Positions 17,029 to 26,545 of a stretch of DNA of 64,000 nucleotides are shown here, in pieces. The DNA lies in the NCBI RefSeq assembly GCF_014863605.1, contig NZ_CP062252.1:186001-250000 (forward strand). The letters run 5' to 3'. Every line of letters begins with the position of its first letter. Position 1 is the first letter of the stretch. This DNA comes from Pseudomonas allokribbensis (lineage in GTDB: Bacteria > Pseudomonadota > Gammaproteobacteria > Pseudomonadales > Pseudomonadaceae). The position numbers and the translations under genes were made by a program. Below the pieces are notes generated by a model. It saw only the letters and a list, made by a program, of their open reading frames with translations. It had not been told where the DNA came from and did no database searches.

Positions 17029-17912
17029 AAAAACCGTTTTTGACCATCGGTCGCGTGATGCTGACCTTGCTGATCGTGACTTTCGCCGTCGTCGTGGTCT
17101 GGCGCATGGTGATGTATTACATGTTCGCGCCCTGGACCCGTGACGGCCACATCCGCGCCGATATCGTGCAGATCGCCCCGGACGTGTCCGGGCTGATCCA
17201 GCAGGTCGAGGTCAAGGACAACCAGTTGGTGAAGCGCGGCCAGGTGCTGTTCAGCATCGATCAGGACCGTTTCAAATTGGCGTTGCGTCAGGCCAAGGCA
17301 GCCGTTGCCGACCGCGAAGAAACCCTCGCCCAGGCCCAGCGTGAAGCCAAGCGTAATCGTGGTCTGGGCAATCTGGTGCCGGCCGAACAGCTGGAAGAGA
17401 GCCAGTCGAAAGTCGCCCGCGCGCAATCGGCACTGGCCGAAGCGCTGGTGACGGTGGACAGCGCCCAGCTCAACCTCGACCGTTCGGTGATCCGCAGCCC
17501 GGTGGACGGTTACGTCAACGACCGCGCGCCGCGCACCCAGGAATTCGTAACGGCCGGGCGTCCGGTGTTGTCGGTGGTGGACAGCAATTCGTTCCACATC
17601 GACGGCTATTTCGAAGAGACCAAACTCGACGGCATCCACGTCGGCCAGTCGGTGGATATCCGCGTGATCGGCGACCGCGCCCGCTTGCGCGGGCATGTCG
17701 AAAGTATCGTCGCCGGTATCGAAGACCGTGACCGTTCGAGTGGCAGCAACCTGTTGCCCAACGTCAACCCGGCCTTCAGCTGGGTACGCCTGGCGCAGCG
17801 GATTCCGGTGCGCATTGCCTTCGATGACGTGCCGGATGACTTCCGCATGATCGCCGGGCGTACCGCCACGGTGTCGATCATCGACGATAAACAGCAGGAG
17901 CCCGCGCAATGA
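17025..17912 (+). CDS. HlyD-family periplasmic adaptor (AaeA-like)
   Basis: The 295-residue membrane fusion protein has one N-terminal membrane anchor (VMLTLLIVTFAVVVVWRMVM), a split lipoyl/biotinyl domain (DGHIRADIVQIAPDVSGLI near the start, AQLNLDRSVIRSPVDGYV later), an alpha-helical hairpin between them (ADREETLAQAQREAKRNRGL) and a beta-barrel domain. It bridges the FUSC pump and the outer-membrane channel encoded next. Overlaps of 4 bases on both sides place it in the operon. Confidence 0.92.
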   Translation: MKKPFLTIGRVMLTLLIVTFAVVVVWRMVMYYMFAPWTRDGHIRADIVQIAPDVSGLIQQVEVKDNQLVKRGQVLFSIDQDRFKLALRQAKAAVADREETLAQAQREAKRNRGLGNLVPAEQLEESQSKVARAQSALAEALVTVDSAQLNLDRSVIRSPVDGYVNDRAPRTQEFVTAGRPVLSVVDSNSFHIDGYFEETKLDGIHVGQSVDIRVIGDRARLRGHVESIVAGIEDRDRSSGSNLLPNVNPAFSWVRLAQRIPVRIAFDDVPDDFRMIAGRTATVSIIDDKQQEPAQ

Positions 17913-19351
17913 ACAGGGCCCTGATGATCGCCGGGCTGGGCGTGATGTTGTCGGCCTGTTCCATGGTCGGGCCGGACTATCACCTGCCGGGTGACGCGGC
18001 CATCCAGCGCAAGGATTTTCAGGGCGATCTGGCGGTGGCCGGCAAGCCGGTGGTCTCGTCACCGGTGCCGGCGGATTGGTGGCGGTTGTATCGCGATCCG
18101 CGACTGGATCAACTGGTGCAGCAGGCCATGGCGTCCAACACCGATCTGCGGGTGGCGGCGGCGAACCTGTCGCGGGCCCGTGCCCAGGTCGATGAGGCCG
18201 AGGCAGCCGGTGGCTGGAGCGGTGGTGTGAAAATGGGCGCCCAGCGCTTGCAGGAGTCCGGTCAGGCGTTCCTGCTGCCGGAGAAAGTCCCGGTGGCCAA
18301 CGTCGCCGACATCGGCATCAGCGCTTCCTACCAGTTCGACCTGTGGGGCGTTTTGCAGCGCGGGATCGAAGCGGCGAAAGCCAACGCCGATGCAACCCAG
18401 GCCGCTGCCGACACCGCACGCATCACCCTGGTGGCCGACGTGGTTCGGGCTTATACCCAAGTCTGCGCGGCCAACGAAGAGCGGGAAATCGCCCAGCATT
18501 CCCTTGACCTGCAATCCCAGAGCACCACGCTGATCCAGCGTCTGCGCGATGCCGGGCGCGGGGACGAAACCCAAGTCACCCGCTCGCAGACCCAATTCAA
18601 GTCCTTGCGCGCCGACATGCCGCGCTATGAAGCGGCGCGTCAGGCCGGGTTGTTCCGCCTGTCGATGCTGCTGGCCAAACCGGTCGATCAATTGCCGGCC
18701 GGCACCGCGACCTGCGCCGAATTGCCGAAAATCGCCCAACTGGTGCCGGTCGGTGACGGCGCTGCACTGCTCAAGCGCCGTCCGGATATCCGCCAGGCCG
18801 AGCGTCGACTGGCAGCCGCGACTGCCGGGATCGGCATTGCCACCGGCGAGCTGTACCCGGACATCAGCATTGGCGCGACCATTGGCACCGTCGGCATTGT
18901 CTCCGACCTCGGCGACCCGTCGACCAACCGCTGGGGCTTCGGCCCGTCGCTGAGCTGGAAGGTACCGACCAACGGCGCCCGGGCGCGGATCCGTGAAGCC
19001 GAAGCCTCGACCCAGGGCGCACTGGCGCACTTCGACGGTGTGGTGCTGAACGCCATCCGCGAAACCCAGACCGGTCTGGCCCAGTACACCGCGCTGTTGC
19101 AACGCCGCGATGCGCTGGCCGATGCCGAGCAGTCGGCGAAGCTGGCGGCTGACCAGACTCACCGCTTCTTCCAGGCGGGCCGCGAGTCGTTCCTCGCCGA
19201 CCTGCAAGCCACCCGCACCTACACCGACGTCACCGCGCAACTGGCCGCCGCCAATACCCAGGTTGCCATGAGCCAGATCGATTTGTTCCTCGCCCTCGGC
19301 GGCGGTTGGGAAAGCGGACGAACGCAAGCCTCGAGCGCCAGCAAACCCTGA
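17909..19351 (+). CDS. Outer-membrane efflux lipoprotein, NodT/OprM type
   Basis: The 480-residue protein has a lipoprotein signal peptide ending in MLSACSMVGPDYHLP, a hallmark of OprM/NodT channels, followed by two outer-membrane efflux repeats (for example YRDPRLDQLVQQAMASNTDL, ADTARITLVADVVRAYTQV and LLKRRPDIRQAERRLAAATA). The RRPDIRQAE motif is the conserved equatorial-domain signature. It completes the marR-FUSC-DUF1656-HlyD-OMF operon as the outer-membrane exit duct. Confidence 0.93.
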   Translation: MNRALMIAGLGVMLSACSMVGPDYHLPGDAAIQRKDFQGDLAVAGKPVVSSPVPADWWRLYRDPRLDQLVQQAMASNTDLRVAAANLSRARAQVDEAEAAGGWSGGVKMGAQRLQESGQAFLLPEKVPVANVADIGISASYQFDLWGVLQRGIEAAKANADATQAAADTARITLVADVVRAYTQVCAANEEREIAQHSLDLQSQSTTLIQRLRDAGRGDETQVTRSQTQFKSLRADMPRYEAARQAGLFRLSMLLAKPVDQLPAGTATCAELPKIAQLVPVGDGAALLKRRPDIRQAERRLAAATAGIGIATGELYPDISIGATIGTVGIVSDLGDPSTNRWGFGPSLSWKVPTNGARARIREAEASTQGALAHFDGVVLNAIRETQTGLAQYTALLQRRDALADAEQSAKLAADQTHRFFQAGRESFLADLQATRTYTDVTAQLAAANTQVAMSQIDLFLALGGGWESGRTQASSASKP

Positions 19352-19377
19352 GGCCGTTGCTATGCTTTGAAGTATTG

Positions 19378-19405
19378 AAGGGGCGCCCTGAGCAAGGCGC
19401 CTTTT
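19378..19405 (+). terminator. Terminator of the efflux operon
   Basis: GGCGCC at 19382-19387 and again at 19396-19401 can pair across an 8-base loop, followed by TTTT. It lies 30 bases after the outer-membrane channel stop. The U tract is short, so strength is uncertain. Confidence 0.55.
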
Positions 19406-19444
19406 CAGTGCACATTGCTAGCGCAGGTCTAGGGGAAACCAATA

Positions 19445-20080
19445 ATGAAAAACCCTTACGCTCTCGGCTTCTGGTGCGCCCTGGTCGCACTGGTGCTGCT
19501 GTCGGCCACCTATTTCTACGGCATCATGCTGGCCCACCAGATCGACAAGGCGATGGTCTTCCTCGACAGCGCGACTGCGTTGATCGCCGTGATGGCGATC
19601 GTGGTGGTGGCCTGGTCGTTGGTGCAGGTGCAGAAGCTCAAAAAAAGGCAGCTTGAACAAAGCAAGACCCTGCTGCTGATCTGGGATACCAAAGTCGCGC
19701 TGCGCAAGGTCGAAACCGTGTTCGACCGCTACTTCTGGGGCAGCTACTGGCAACCGGGACGCACCTTCGCCGAGGTCATGGGCGAACTCACCGGCACCCC
19801 GCTGGAAAAAAGCCTCGAAGCCCTGAAAAAACAATGCCTGGCACTCGACAGACAAGTCGCCGATGAAGGCTGGCACTGGTTGAACAATGCGCGTGAATTG
19901 TCCGACGTCGCCACGGCCATGGCCCGTGAGCGCTATCAACTGGATTTCTGCGACCCGCGCGGCGACGGGCCGGGCGGGGCGGTGATCGACCGGGATTTCG
20001 AGGTGCTCGTGTACACCTGGACCGCACGCCTGAAAAGCTTCGATCATCAGCTCGATGAGATCGAGGTGCAGTATTCCTGA
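19445..20080 (+). CDS. Hypothetical inner-membrane protein
   Basis: I do not recognise the family. The 211-residue product has two predicted membrane helices near the N-terminus (ALGFWCALVALVLLSATYFYG and ATALIAVMAIVVVAWSLV) and then a soluble, mostly helical domain of about 140 residues with a short basic stretch (KLKKRQLEQSK) after the second helix. The frame is well supported by codon use, an ATG close after AGGGGAAA, and a strong terminator downstream. It is transcribed alone, between the efflux operon and the DUF945 gene. Confidence 0.82.
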   Translation: MKNPYALGFWCALVALVLLSATYFYGIMLAHQIDKAMVFLDSATALIAVMAIVVVAWSLVQVQKLKKRQLEQSKTLLLIWDTKVALRKVETVFDRYFWGSYWQPGRTFAEVMGELTGTPLEKSLEALKKQCLALDRQVADEGWHWLNNARELSDVATAMARERYQLDFCDPRGDGPGGAVIDRDFEVLVYTWTARLKSFDHQLDEIEVQYS

Positions 20081-20087
20081 TCTCCCG

Positions 20088-20115
20088 AAAGATCGCCGAA
20101 CCCGGCGATCTTTTT
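20088..20115 (+). terminator. Rho-independent terminator
   Basis: An 11-bp perfect stem (AAAGATCGCCG and CGGCGATCTTT) with a 4-base AACC loop runs into a T tract, 8 bases after the stop of the two-helix membrane protein. Confidence 0.85.
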
Positions 20116-20155
20116 GTTTGTCCATGTCCCGTGGACACTCTTTAACCTTTAAACA

Positions 20156-20184
20156 TTGGGCCGCCCCGTGCTGCCAGTGCTAAT
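20156..20184 (+). promoter_or_regulatory. Possible sigma-70 promoter of the DUF945 gene
   Basis: TTGGGC and GCTAAT are separated by 17 bases, with a TG just ahead of the -10. It lies about 100 bases before the start of the DUF945 gene. This is a pattern match only. Confidence 0.35.
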
Positions 20185-20280
20185 CTCCACCGCTAAATTC
20201 AGCGGAGTCGAGCCACGGCCCGGTCACGGGTTCACGGAAGACGACCACACCTTCAGCCACGGAAATCGATCAGGTCATTC

Positions 20281-21792
20281 ATGAATAAATCAGCAGGCGT
20301 GCTTCTCGGAATCGTTGTTGCCATCGGCGCCATCAGCGTCGGCGGGGCCTGGTACACCGGCACCAAGATCGAAGGCGTGCTCAACAACGCCGTCGTCGAT
20401 GCCAACAAAGAGCTGCAAGCCGCCATGGCCGGTTCCAACGGCAGTGCGTCGCTGGAGCTGGTGTCGCTGGAACGTCACACCTTCAGCAGCACCGCGCACT
20501 ATCGCCTCAAGGGCGAAGGCGAGATGTTCGGTGAAGCGCCGGTCGAGCTGCTGTTCGTCGATCACATCGAACACGGCCCGCTGCCGTTCTCCCGCCTGGT
20601 CTCGCTGAAATGGCTGCCGGTCATGGCTACCAGTCACTACGAGCTGGAAAAGACCCCGATCACCGAAAAATGGTTCGCTGCCACCAAGGGCGCCGCACCA
20701 CTGAAAGGTGTGGTCAATATCGGCTACGACCAGTCCACCACCGGCAACATCGAACTGCTGCCACTGGAAACCGCACTGGACGAGCAGTCGAGCCTGAAAT
20801 TCTCCGGCCTGAACATGGATATCTCCGCCAGTGCCCAGGCGCAGAAGGTCAAGGCCAACGGCTACATGGACAGCCTGCACCTGACCACCGTGGCTGAAGA
20901 CCAGGCGCCGGTGCAGATCGAACTCAGCGGCCTGACCCTGGCCAGCAACCTCGCCAAGAGCAGCTACGGCTACTACACCGGCGAAAACACCCTGGAACTG
21001 ACCAGCAGCAAGACCACTTTCGGCGCCAAGCAGTCCGTGCTGGGTGTGAAGAACTTCGAAATGAAGAACCTCACCGAAGAAAACGGCACCAATGCTTCCG
21101 GCCGTGCCGACTACAAAATCGGTGAAGTGACCCTCAACGACAAGAAAATCGGTTCGGCCAATCTGGCCATGAGCCTGAAAAACCTCGACATCCCGTCGGC
21201 CCTGTCGCTGATGCAGATCTACCAGACCAAGCTGCAGCCGTACGAAAAAGCCGCCGCCGAAGCCACCGCCGCCGGTCTGCCGGCGCCCGAGCTGAACCTG
21301 ACCGAAGCCGAGTCCACTCAGGTCAAGGCTGACCTGCAGAAACTGCTGGCAGCCGGCCCGCAGCTGGCGCTGGAAGACCTGTCGCTGAAAACCGCCAACG
21401 GTGAAAGCCGGGCCAATCTGGTGCTCGACCTGACCAAACCGGCCTCGATGGACCTGCCGCCGGATCAACTGGGCAAACAGCTGATCGCGTTGCTCGACGT
21501 CAATGTGCAGGTGTCCAAGCCGATGCTGGTGGACCTGCTAAGCGTTCAGGCCCAGATCGATGGTCAGACCGACGCCAAAGCCATCGTTGACCAGGCCAGC
21601 GGCGCTGCCGACATGTTCTCCGGCATGGCCGTGGGTTCGCAGCTGGCAACGCTGGATGGCACCAATGTGACGACCAAGTTGCATTACGCCGCCAATCAGG
21701 TGGAGTTCAACGGCCAGAAAATGACCGTCGAGCAGTTCGTCGGTTTCCTGATGAGCAAATTCGCTGGCGTCAACGTAAGCCAGGAACAGTAA
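20281..21792 (+). CDS. YdgA family protein (DUF945)
   Basis: The 503-residue protein begins with a membrane anchor or signal sequence (AGVLLGIVVAIGAISVGGAWYTG) and continues as an extracytoplasmic beta-rich domain with the family's recurring features (YTGTKIEG, ERHTFSSTAHYRL, LPPDQLGKQLIALLDV near the end). DUF945/YdgA proteins are widespread in gammaproteobacteria and of unknown function; an envelope role is likely from the anchor. It is monocistronic, with a terminator after it. Length and layout are normal for the family. Confidence 0.88.
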   Translation: MNKSAGVLLGIVVAIGAISVGGAWYTGTKIEGVLNNAVVDANKELQAAMAGSNGSASLELVSLERHTFSSTAHYRLKGEGEMFGEAPVELLFVDHIEHGPLPFSRLVSLKWLPVMATSHYELEKTPITEKWFAATKGAAPLKGVVNIGYDQSTTGNIELLPLETALDEQSSLKFSGLNMDISASAQAQKVKANGYMDSLHLTTVAEDQAPVQIELSGLTLASNLAKSSYGYYTGENTLELTSSKTTFGAKQSVLGVKNFEMKNLTEENGTNASGRADYKIGEVTLNDKKIGSANLAMSLKNLDIPSALSLMQIYQTKLQPYEKAAAEATAAGLPAPELNLTEAESTQVKADLQKLLAAGPQLALEDLSLKTANGESRANLVLDLTKPASMDLPPDQLGKQLIALLDVNVQVSKPMLVDLLSVQAQIDGQTDAKAIVDQASGAADMFSGMAVGSQLATLDGTNVTTKLHYAANQVEFNGQKMTVEQFVGFLMSKFAGVNVSQEQ

Positions 21793-21810
21793 AACCCCTC
21801 GCTACACCTC

Positions 21811-21850
21811 AACGCCCGGCCTTTGCTTCCCGCAGACACCGGGCGTTTTG
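21811..21850 (+). terminator. Terminator after the DUF945 gene
   Basis: AACGCCCGG (21811-21819) pairs with CCGGGCGTT (21839-21847) and TTTT follows. The loop of 19 bases is long. Confidence 0.65.
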
Positions 21851-22050
21851 CTGTCTGGACTCTGCGTTTGCGGCGCGCGCCAGCTTTTCCGGTCACGAAT
21901 CTGAACAAATATTGTGTTCTGAATATTGGTCTACGCTTGCGTGCAAGACTGCTTGGATAAGCTTGGCCAAGTGATTCTGACTTGGCCTCCGTTACGAATT
22001 GGGCAAGGGGGGGCATTGCAACCCGGCTGGCCATGTAAGGATGCTGACGA

Positions 22051-24534
22051 ATGCCGCGTACTGATGTTCCCGTATTACATCGTGGTTTACGCCCTTTGTT
22101 TCGAGTCGCGCTGTGCAGCCAGTTGCTCTGGCCGGTGCTCGCGTTGGCCGATACGGCCTACGATCAAATGGTGCTCGACGCCCGGGCAGGGCATTACACG
22201 CCTGCGCTGACCGCTTTGCGTCAAGTGCCGCCGGCCCAGGCTTCCACCGGGCAGGTCAGCGATCACTTGCAAATCGCCAGTTGGGCCGGGCTCGACGCCG
22301 AAGTGGTGCAGGTCTACGAGACCCAGGGACGCGGCCGCGCATTGCCGATCCAGGCCCTGACCGCCACCGCCCGCGCCTATCGCAATCTCAAGCGCTGGGA
22401 TCAGGCCTCCGAGGTCTACACCAAGGCCCTGGCGCTGGAACCGAACAATGCCGACCTGCAACTCGGTCTGGCGTTGACCCAGGCTGATTCCGGCAAACCC
22501 GACGAGGCTGTGACCCGTGCGAAAGCGCTGGTGGCGGCCAAGCCCGACGATCCTTCCCGCCGTCTCGCCTTGGGCTATGCCCTGACCCGCGCCGGCAAGC
22601 AATACGACGCGCTGTTCGAATACGATCAGGCCTTCTCTCGTGCCGGCAGCAAACCGGAAGTTGCCCGTGAGTACGTGGTCGCTCTGCAAAAAGCCCGTCT
22701 GCCTGAGCCTGCGCTACGCCTGGCCAACCAGCGTCCGGGGCTGATCGATCCGGTGACGCTGCGCCGTCTCGAAGGCGATCTGGCTGCCGAACGCGTGCGT
22801 CTCGCCGAATTCGCCACCCGCAGCGAAAAAGAACGTTATGTGATCGCCGACCGTGCGTTGGCCGACTACGACAAACTGCTCGCCACCTGGACCCCCGACG
22901 CCAGCGCCCACGATGATGTGACCCGCTGGCGCATCGACCGCATGGGCGCCCTCAAGGCCCGGGCGCGTACCGCCGACGTCATCACTGAATACCAGAAGCT
23001 GCAAGCGGAAGGCGTGAAGATTCCGACCTACGCTTTGCGTTGGGTCGCCGCGTCTTATCTGGATCGACGGCAACCGGAAGTCGCCACCGATCTCTATCGC
23101 CAGGTGCTCTCGGCGCCGGACGCCGATGCCGGCGATCGCCTCGAAGACACCACCGCGCTGTATTACTCGCTGCTGGAGAGCGACCGGGCCGACGAGGCAC
23201 GCAAGGTCGCCGAAGACCTGGCCAAGAACGAGAAACCGCGCGTCGAACTCAAGGGCCTGCCAATCGGCAACCCAAGCGACGACTGGATGGACGCGCAATT
23301 GCTCTCGGCACAGGCTGCCGGTACCTACGGCGCGGACTTGCCCCACGGCGAGGATCGCTTGCAGACGCTGGTCGATCAGGCGCCGGGTAACATCGGCTTG
23401 CGCCTGTCCCAGGCCGATCTGTACCTGGCCCGCCAGTGGCCGCGTCGCGCAGAAAGCCAGCTCAAGGAAGTCGAGAGCGTGGTACCACGGGATATGGGTC
23501 TGGAAGTCGCTCAGGCCCGCACGGCCATGACGTTGCAGGAATGGCGGCAGATGGATGCGCTGACCGACGACGTCGTCGAGCGTTTCCCGGACAACCGCCA
23601 GGTTCAGCGCGCCGCACGCGAGCGCGAAGTGCATGACATGTCAGAGCTGCGCGTCGAAGCCTACGGCGGCAAGGCCAATGGCGGCAGCGGCGGCAATGCC
23701 GGCGCGGTCAGCGGCAGTCGAGACTTCGGCATCCAGAGCACGCTGTACAGCCCGCCGATCGATGAAGACTGGCGTGTGTTCGCCGGGGTCGGCTATGCCA
23801 CCGGCGACTTCGCCGAAGGAACCGGCAACCACCGCTTCCAGCGCGTCGGCCTGGAGCGCCGCACCCGTGACATGACCCTTGAAGCCGAAGTCTCCAACCA
23901 TTCCTACGGTTACGGTGACAAGCAAGGCGCTCGTCTGGCAATTGCCCGGGACATCAACGACAACTGGCAGTACGGCGGCAGCCTTGAATACCTGTCGGCC
24001 GACACCCCGTTGCGCGCGTTGAACAGCGACATAAAGGCCAACGGCGGCAGCGGTTTCATCCGTTGGCGCGCCAACGAAAGCCGCGAGTGGAAACTGTCGG
24101 TCAGCCCGTCGCATTTCAGCGACGGCAACAACCGTGTCGAAGCCTTGCTGACCGGGCGCGAAGGCGTCTACAGCACCACCCACGTGCAGGTCGACGCGGG
24201 TCTGGAAGTCGCCACCAGCCACAACTCCAATTCCGAAGACGTGCCGTACTACAACCCGAAGGCGGACCTCAGCGTGATGCCGACGGTCAACGTCAACCAC
24301 GTGCTTTACCACCGCTACGAAACCTCTTGGAGCCAGCAGTTCCAGGCCGGTGCGGGTACGTACAGCCAGCGTGACCACGGCACCGGCGGCATGGCGTTGC
24401 TGGGCTACGGCCAGCGCTATGCCTGGAACGACGTGTTCGAGGTGGGCGGTTTGTTCAGTGTGATCAACCGGCCCTACGACGGTGACCGGGAAACCGATCT
24501 GCGTCTGCTCGTCGACCTCACTTTCCGCTTCTAG
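22051..24534 (+). CDS. pgaA: Poly-beta-1,6-N-acetylglucosamine export porin PgaA
   Basis: PgaA is the outer-membrane porin that exports partly deacetylated poly-N-acetylglucosamine (PNAG). The 827-residue product has an N-terminal signal region (LFRVALCSQLLWPVLALA), a periplasmic TPR superhelix (for example RWDQASEVYTKALALEPNNAD) over roughly residues 50-500, and a C-terminal beta-barrel ending in the outer-membrane signature with terminal Phe (LVDLTFRF). It is first in a pgaABCD operon; a TAAGGAT ribosome site lies before the ATG. Palindrome CTTGGCCAAG at 21962-21971 upstream is a candidate operator. Confidence 0.95.
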   Translation: MPRTDVPVLHRGLRPLFRVALCSQLLWPVLALADTAYDQMVLDARAGHYTPALTALRQVPPAQASTGQVSDHLQIASWAGLDAEVVQVYETQGRGRALPIQALTATARAYRNLKRWDQASEVYTKALALEPNNADLQLGLALTQADSGKPDEAVTRAKALVAAKPDDPSRRLALGYALTRAGKQYDALFEYDQAFSRAGSKPEVAREYVVALQKARLPEPALRLANQRPGLIDPVTLRRLEGDLAAERVRLAEFATRSEKERYVIADRALADYDKLLATWTPDASAHDDVTRWRIDRMGALKARARTADVITEYQKLQAEGVKIPTYALRWVAASYLDRRQPEVATDLYRQVLSAPDADAGDRLEDTTALYYSLLESDRADEARKVAEDLAKNEKPRVELKGLPIGNPSDDWMDAQLLSAQAAGTYGADLPHGEDRLQTLVDQAPGNIGLRLSQADLYLARQWPRRAESQLKEVESVVPRDMGLEVAQARTAMTLQEWRQMDALTDDVVERFPDNRQVQRAAREREVHDMSELRVEAYGGKANGGSGGNAGAVSGSRDFGIQSTLYSPPIDEDWRVFAGVGYATGDFAEGTGNHRFQRVGLERRTRDMTLEAEVSNHSYGYGDKQGARLAIARDINDNWQYGGSLEYLSADTPLRALNSDIKANGGSGFIRWRANESREWKLSVSPSHFSDGNNRVEALLTGREGVYSTTHVQVDAGLEVATSHNSNSEDVPYYNPKADLSVMPTVNVNHVLYHRYETSWSQQFQAGAGTYSQRDHGTGGMALLGYGQRYAWNDVFEVGGLFSVINRPYDGDRETDLRLLVDLTFRF

Positions 24535-24546
24535 AAGAGTTTGAAG

Positions 24547-26544
24547 ATGCCTTTTATTTCGCGTTTCATCCTTCTGCTGGGAGTGCTGCTGGTCAGCGCC
24601 TGTGCCCAGCAAGCTCCGGCCTTCGCACCGCCGTCCGAGCGCCCGGTGGCGGCCAATGAAAAACCATGGCCGAAAAACCACGTGCTGGGCATTGCCTACC
24701 ACGACATCGAAGACCGTGATCCCGATCAGGCGGTGGTGGCGGTGCGTACCGAGCGCATGATCGAGCAACTGGCGTGGCTGCGGGAAAACAACTACAAGCC
24801 GGTGACGGTCGATCAGATCATGGCCGCGCGCAAGGGCGGGCCGGAACTGCCGCCCAAAGCGATCCTGCTCAGCTTCGACGACGGTTATGCGAGCTTCTAC
24901 ACCCGTGTGCTGCCGGTGCTGCGTGCCTACAACTGGCATGCGCTGCTGGCGCCGGTCGGCGTGTGGATCGACACACCGCTGAATCAACCGGTGGATTTCG
25001 CCGGCACTCCGCGTCAGCGCTCTGACTTCCTGACCTGGGATCAGGTGCGCGAAATCTCGCAATCCGGCCTCGTGGAAATCGCCGCTCACACCGATGCCAG
25101 CCACAAAGGCATCCTCGCCAACCCGCAAGGCAACCTGCAGCCGGCCGCCGCGACCCGGCGCTACGATCCGGTGACCAAACGCTATGAAACCGAGGCGGAT
25201 TTCCAGGCGCGGATCCGCACCGACGTGGCCACCATTTCGGAGAAAATCCGCAAGGCCACCGGCAAGAAACCGCGTATCTGGGTCTGGCCATACGGTACGG
25301 CGGACGGCACTTCGCTGACCGTGGTGAGCGAGCAGGGTTATGAAATGGCCCTGACCCTCGACGACGGTCTCGATGCCTTAGACAACCTGATGAGCAGCCC
25401 ACGATTCCTCGTCGCCTCCGACCCGGACGGCGAGCATTTCGCCAACAGTATCGTGGCGGTGCAGTCCGATTTCGCCATGCGCGTGGTGCATGTGGACCTG
25501 GACAACGTCTACGACCCGGATCCTGCGCAACAGGAAGTGAACCTCGGCAAACTGATCCAGCGCATGGCCGACATGGGCGCCAACACGGTGTTCCTGCAAG
25601 CCTTCGCCGATCCGAAAGGCGATGGCCTGGTGCATTCGCTGTACTTCCCCAACCGTCATCTGCCCATGCGTGCCGACATTTTCGACCGTGTCGCCTGGCA
25701 GTTGCGCACTCGGGCTCACGTGAAAGTGTTCGCCTGGATGCCGGTGCTGAGTTTTGCGCTGGATTCGAAGCTGCCACGAGTCACGCGCTGGGATCCGAAG
25801 ACCGGTACCACGTCGGTCGACCCGGATCAGTACAAGCGGCTGTCGCCGTTCGACCCCGAAGTGCGGCGGGTCATCGGTGAAATCTACGAAGACGTGGCGC
25901 GCCTGACTTCGGTTGACGGCATCCTCTACCACGACGACGCCGTGCTGTCGGATTTCGAAGACGCCAGCCCCGAAGCGTTGAAGGCCTATGCCGCCCACGG
26001 TCTGCCGGGCTCGATTGCCGCCCTGCGCGACGATCCGGCGGCCATGCAGCGCTGGACGCGATTCAAGAGCCGCTACCTGATCGACTTCACCAACGAACTG
26101 ACCGCCAAGGTCCGCGCGATTCGCGGCCCGCAAGTGCTGACCGCACGCAACATCTTTGCCGAGCCGGTGCTCAATCCGCAAAGCGAAGCGTGGTTCGCGC
26201 AGAACCTCGACGACTTCCTCGTGAGCTACGACTGGACGGCGCCGATGGCCATGCCGCTCATGGAAAAGCAGACCCATGCGCAATCCGGCCCGTGGCTGGA
26301 AGAACTGGTGGCGAAGATCAAACAGCGCCCCGGTGCGCTGGATCGCACGGTGTTCGAATTGCAGGCCCGGGACTGGACGAAAAAGGACCAGGCCGACATC
26401 GACGGTGCACAACTGGCCGACTGGATGGGCCGCCTCAAGCGTCAGGGCGCGACGAGTTTCGGCTACTACCCGGACAACTTCCTCGAGAACCTGCCGGACC
26501 TGAAAACCGTGCGGCCTGCGCTCTCCAACAAATGGAACCCATGA
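24547..26544 (+). CDS. pgaB: PNAG N-deacetylase/hydrolase PgaB
   Basis: PgaB removes some N-acetyl groups from PNAG in the periplasm, which is needed for export through PgaA. The product has about 665 residues: lipoprotein signal ending LLVSAC, an N-terminal polysaccharide deacetylase (NodB) domain with [11 protein letters not shown] (the Asp-Asp metal/base motif), [12 protein letters not shown] and [10 protein letters not shown], and a C-terminal glycoside-hydrolase-like domain with [17 protein letters not shown] chose ATG at 24547 rather than TTG at 24541. The gene begins 12 bases after pgaA and ends just before pgaC. Confidence 0.95.
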   Translation: MPFISRFILLLGVLLVSACAQQAPAFAPPSERPVAANEKPWPKNHVLGIAYHDIEDRDPDQAVVAVRTERMIEQLAWLRENNYKPVTVDQIMAARKGGPELPPKAILLSFDDGYASFYTRVLPVLRAYNWHALLAPVGVWIDTPLNQPVDFAGTPRQRSDFLTWDQVREISQSGLVEIAAHTDASHKGILANPQGNLQPAAATRRYDPVTKRYETEADFQARIRTDVATISEKIRKATGKKPRIWVWPYGTADGTSLTVVSEQGYEMALTLDDGLDALDNLMSSPRFLVASDPDGEHFANSIVAVQSDFAMRVVHVDLDNVYDPDPAQQEVNLGKLIQRMADMGANTVFLQAFADPKGDGLVHSLYFPNRHLPMRADIFDRVAWQLRTRAHVKVFAWMPVLSFALDSKLPRVTRWDPKTGTTSVDPDQYKRLSPFDPEVRRVIGEIYEDVARLTSVDGILYHDDAVLSDFEDASPEALKAYAAHGLPGSIAALRDDPAAMQRWTRFKSRYLIDFTNELTAKVRAIRGPQVLTARNIFAEPVLNPQSEAWFAQNLDDFLVSYDWTAPMAMPLMEKQTHAQSGPWLEELVAKIKQRPGALDRTVFELQARDWTKKDQADIDGAQLADWMGRLKRQGATSFGYYPDNFLENLPDLKTVRPALSNKWNP

Positions 26545-26545
26545 C

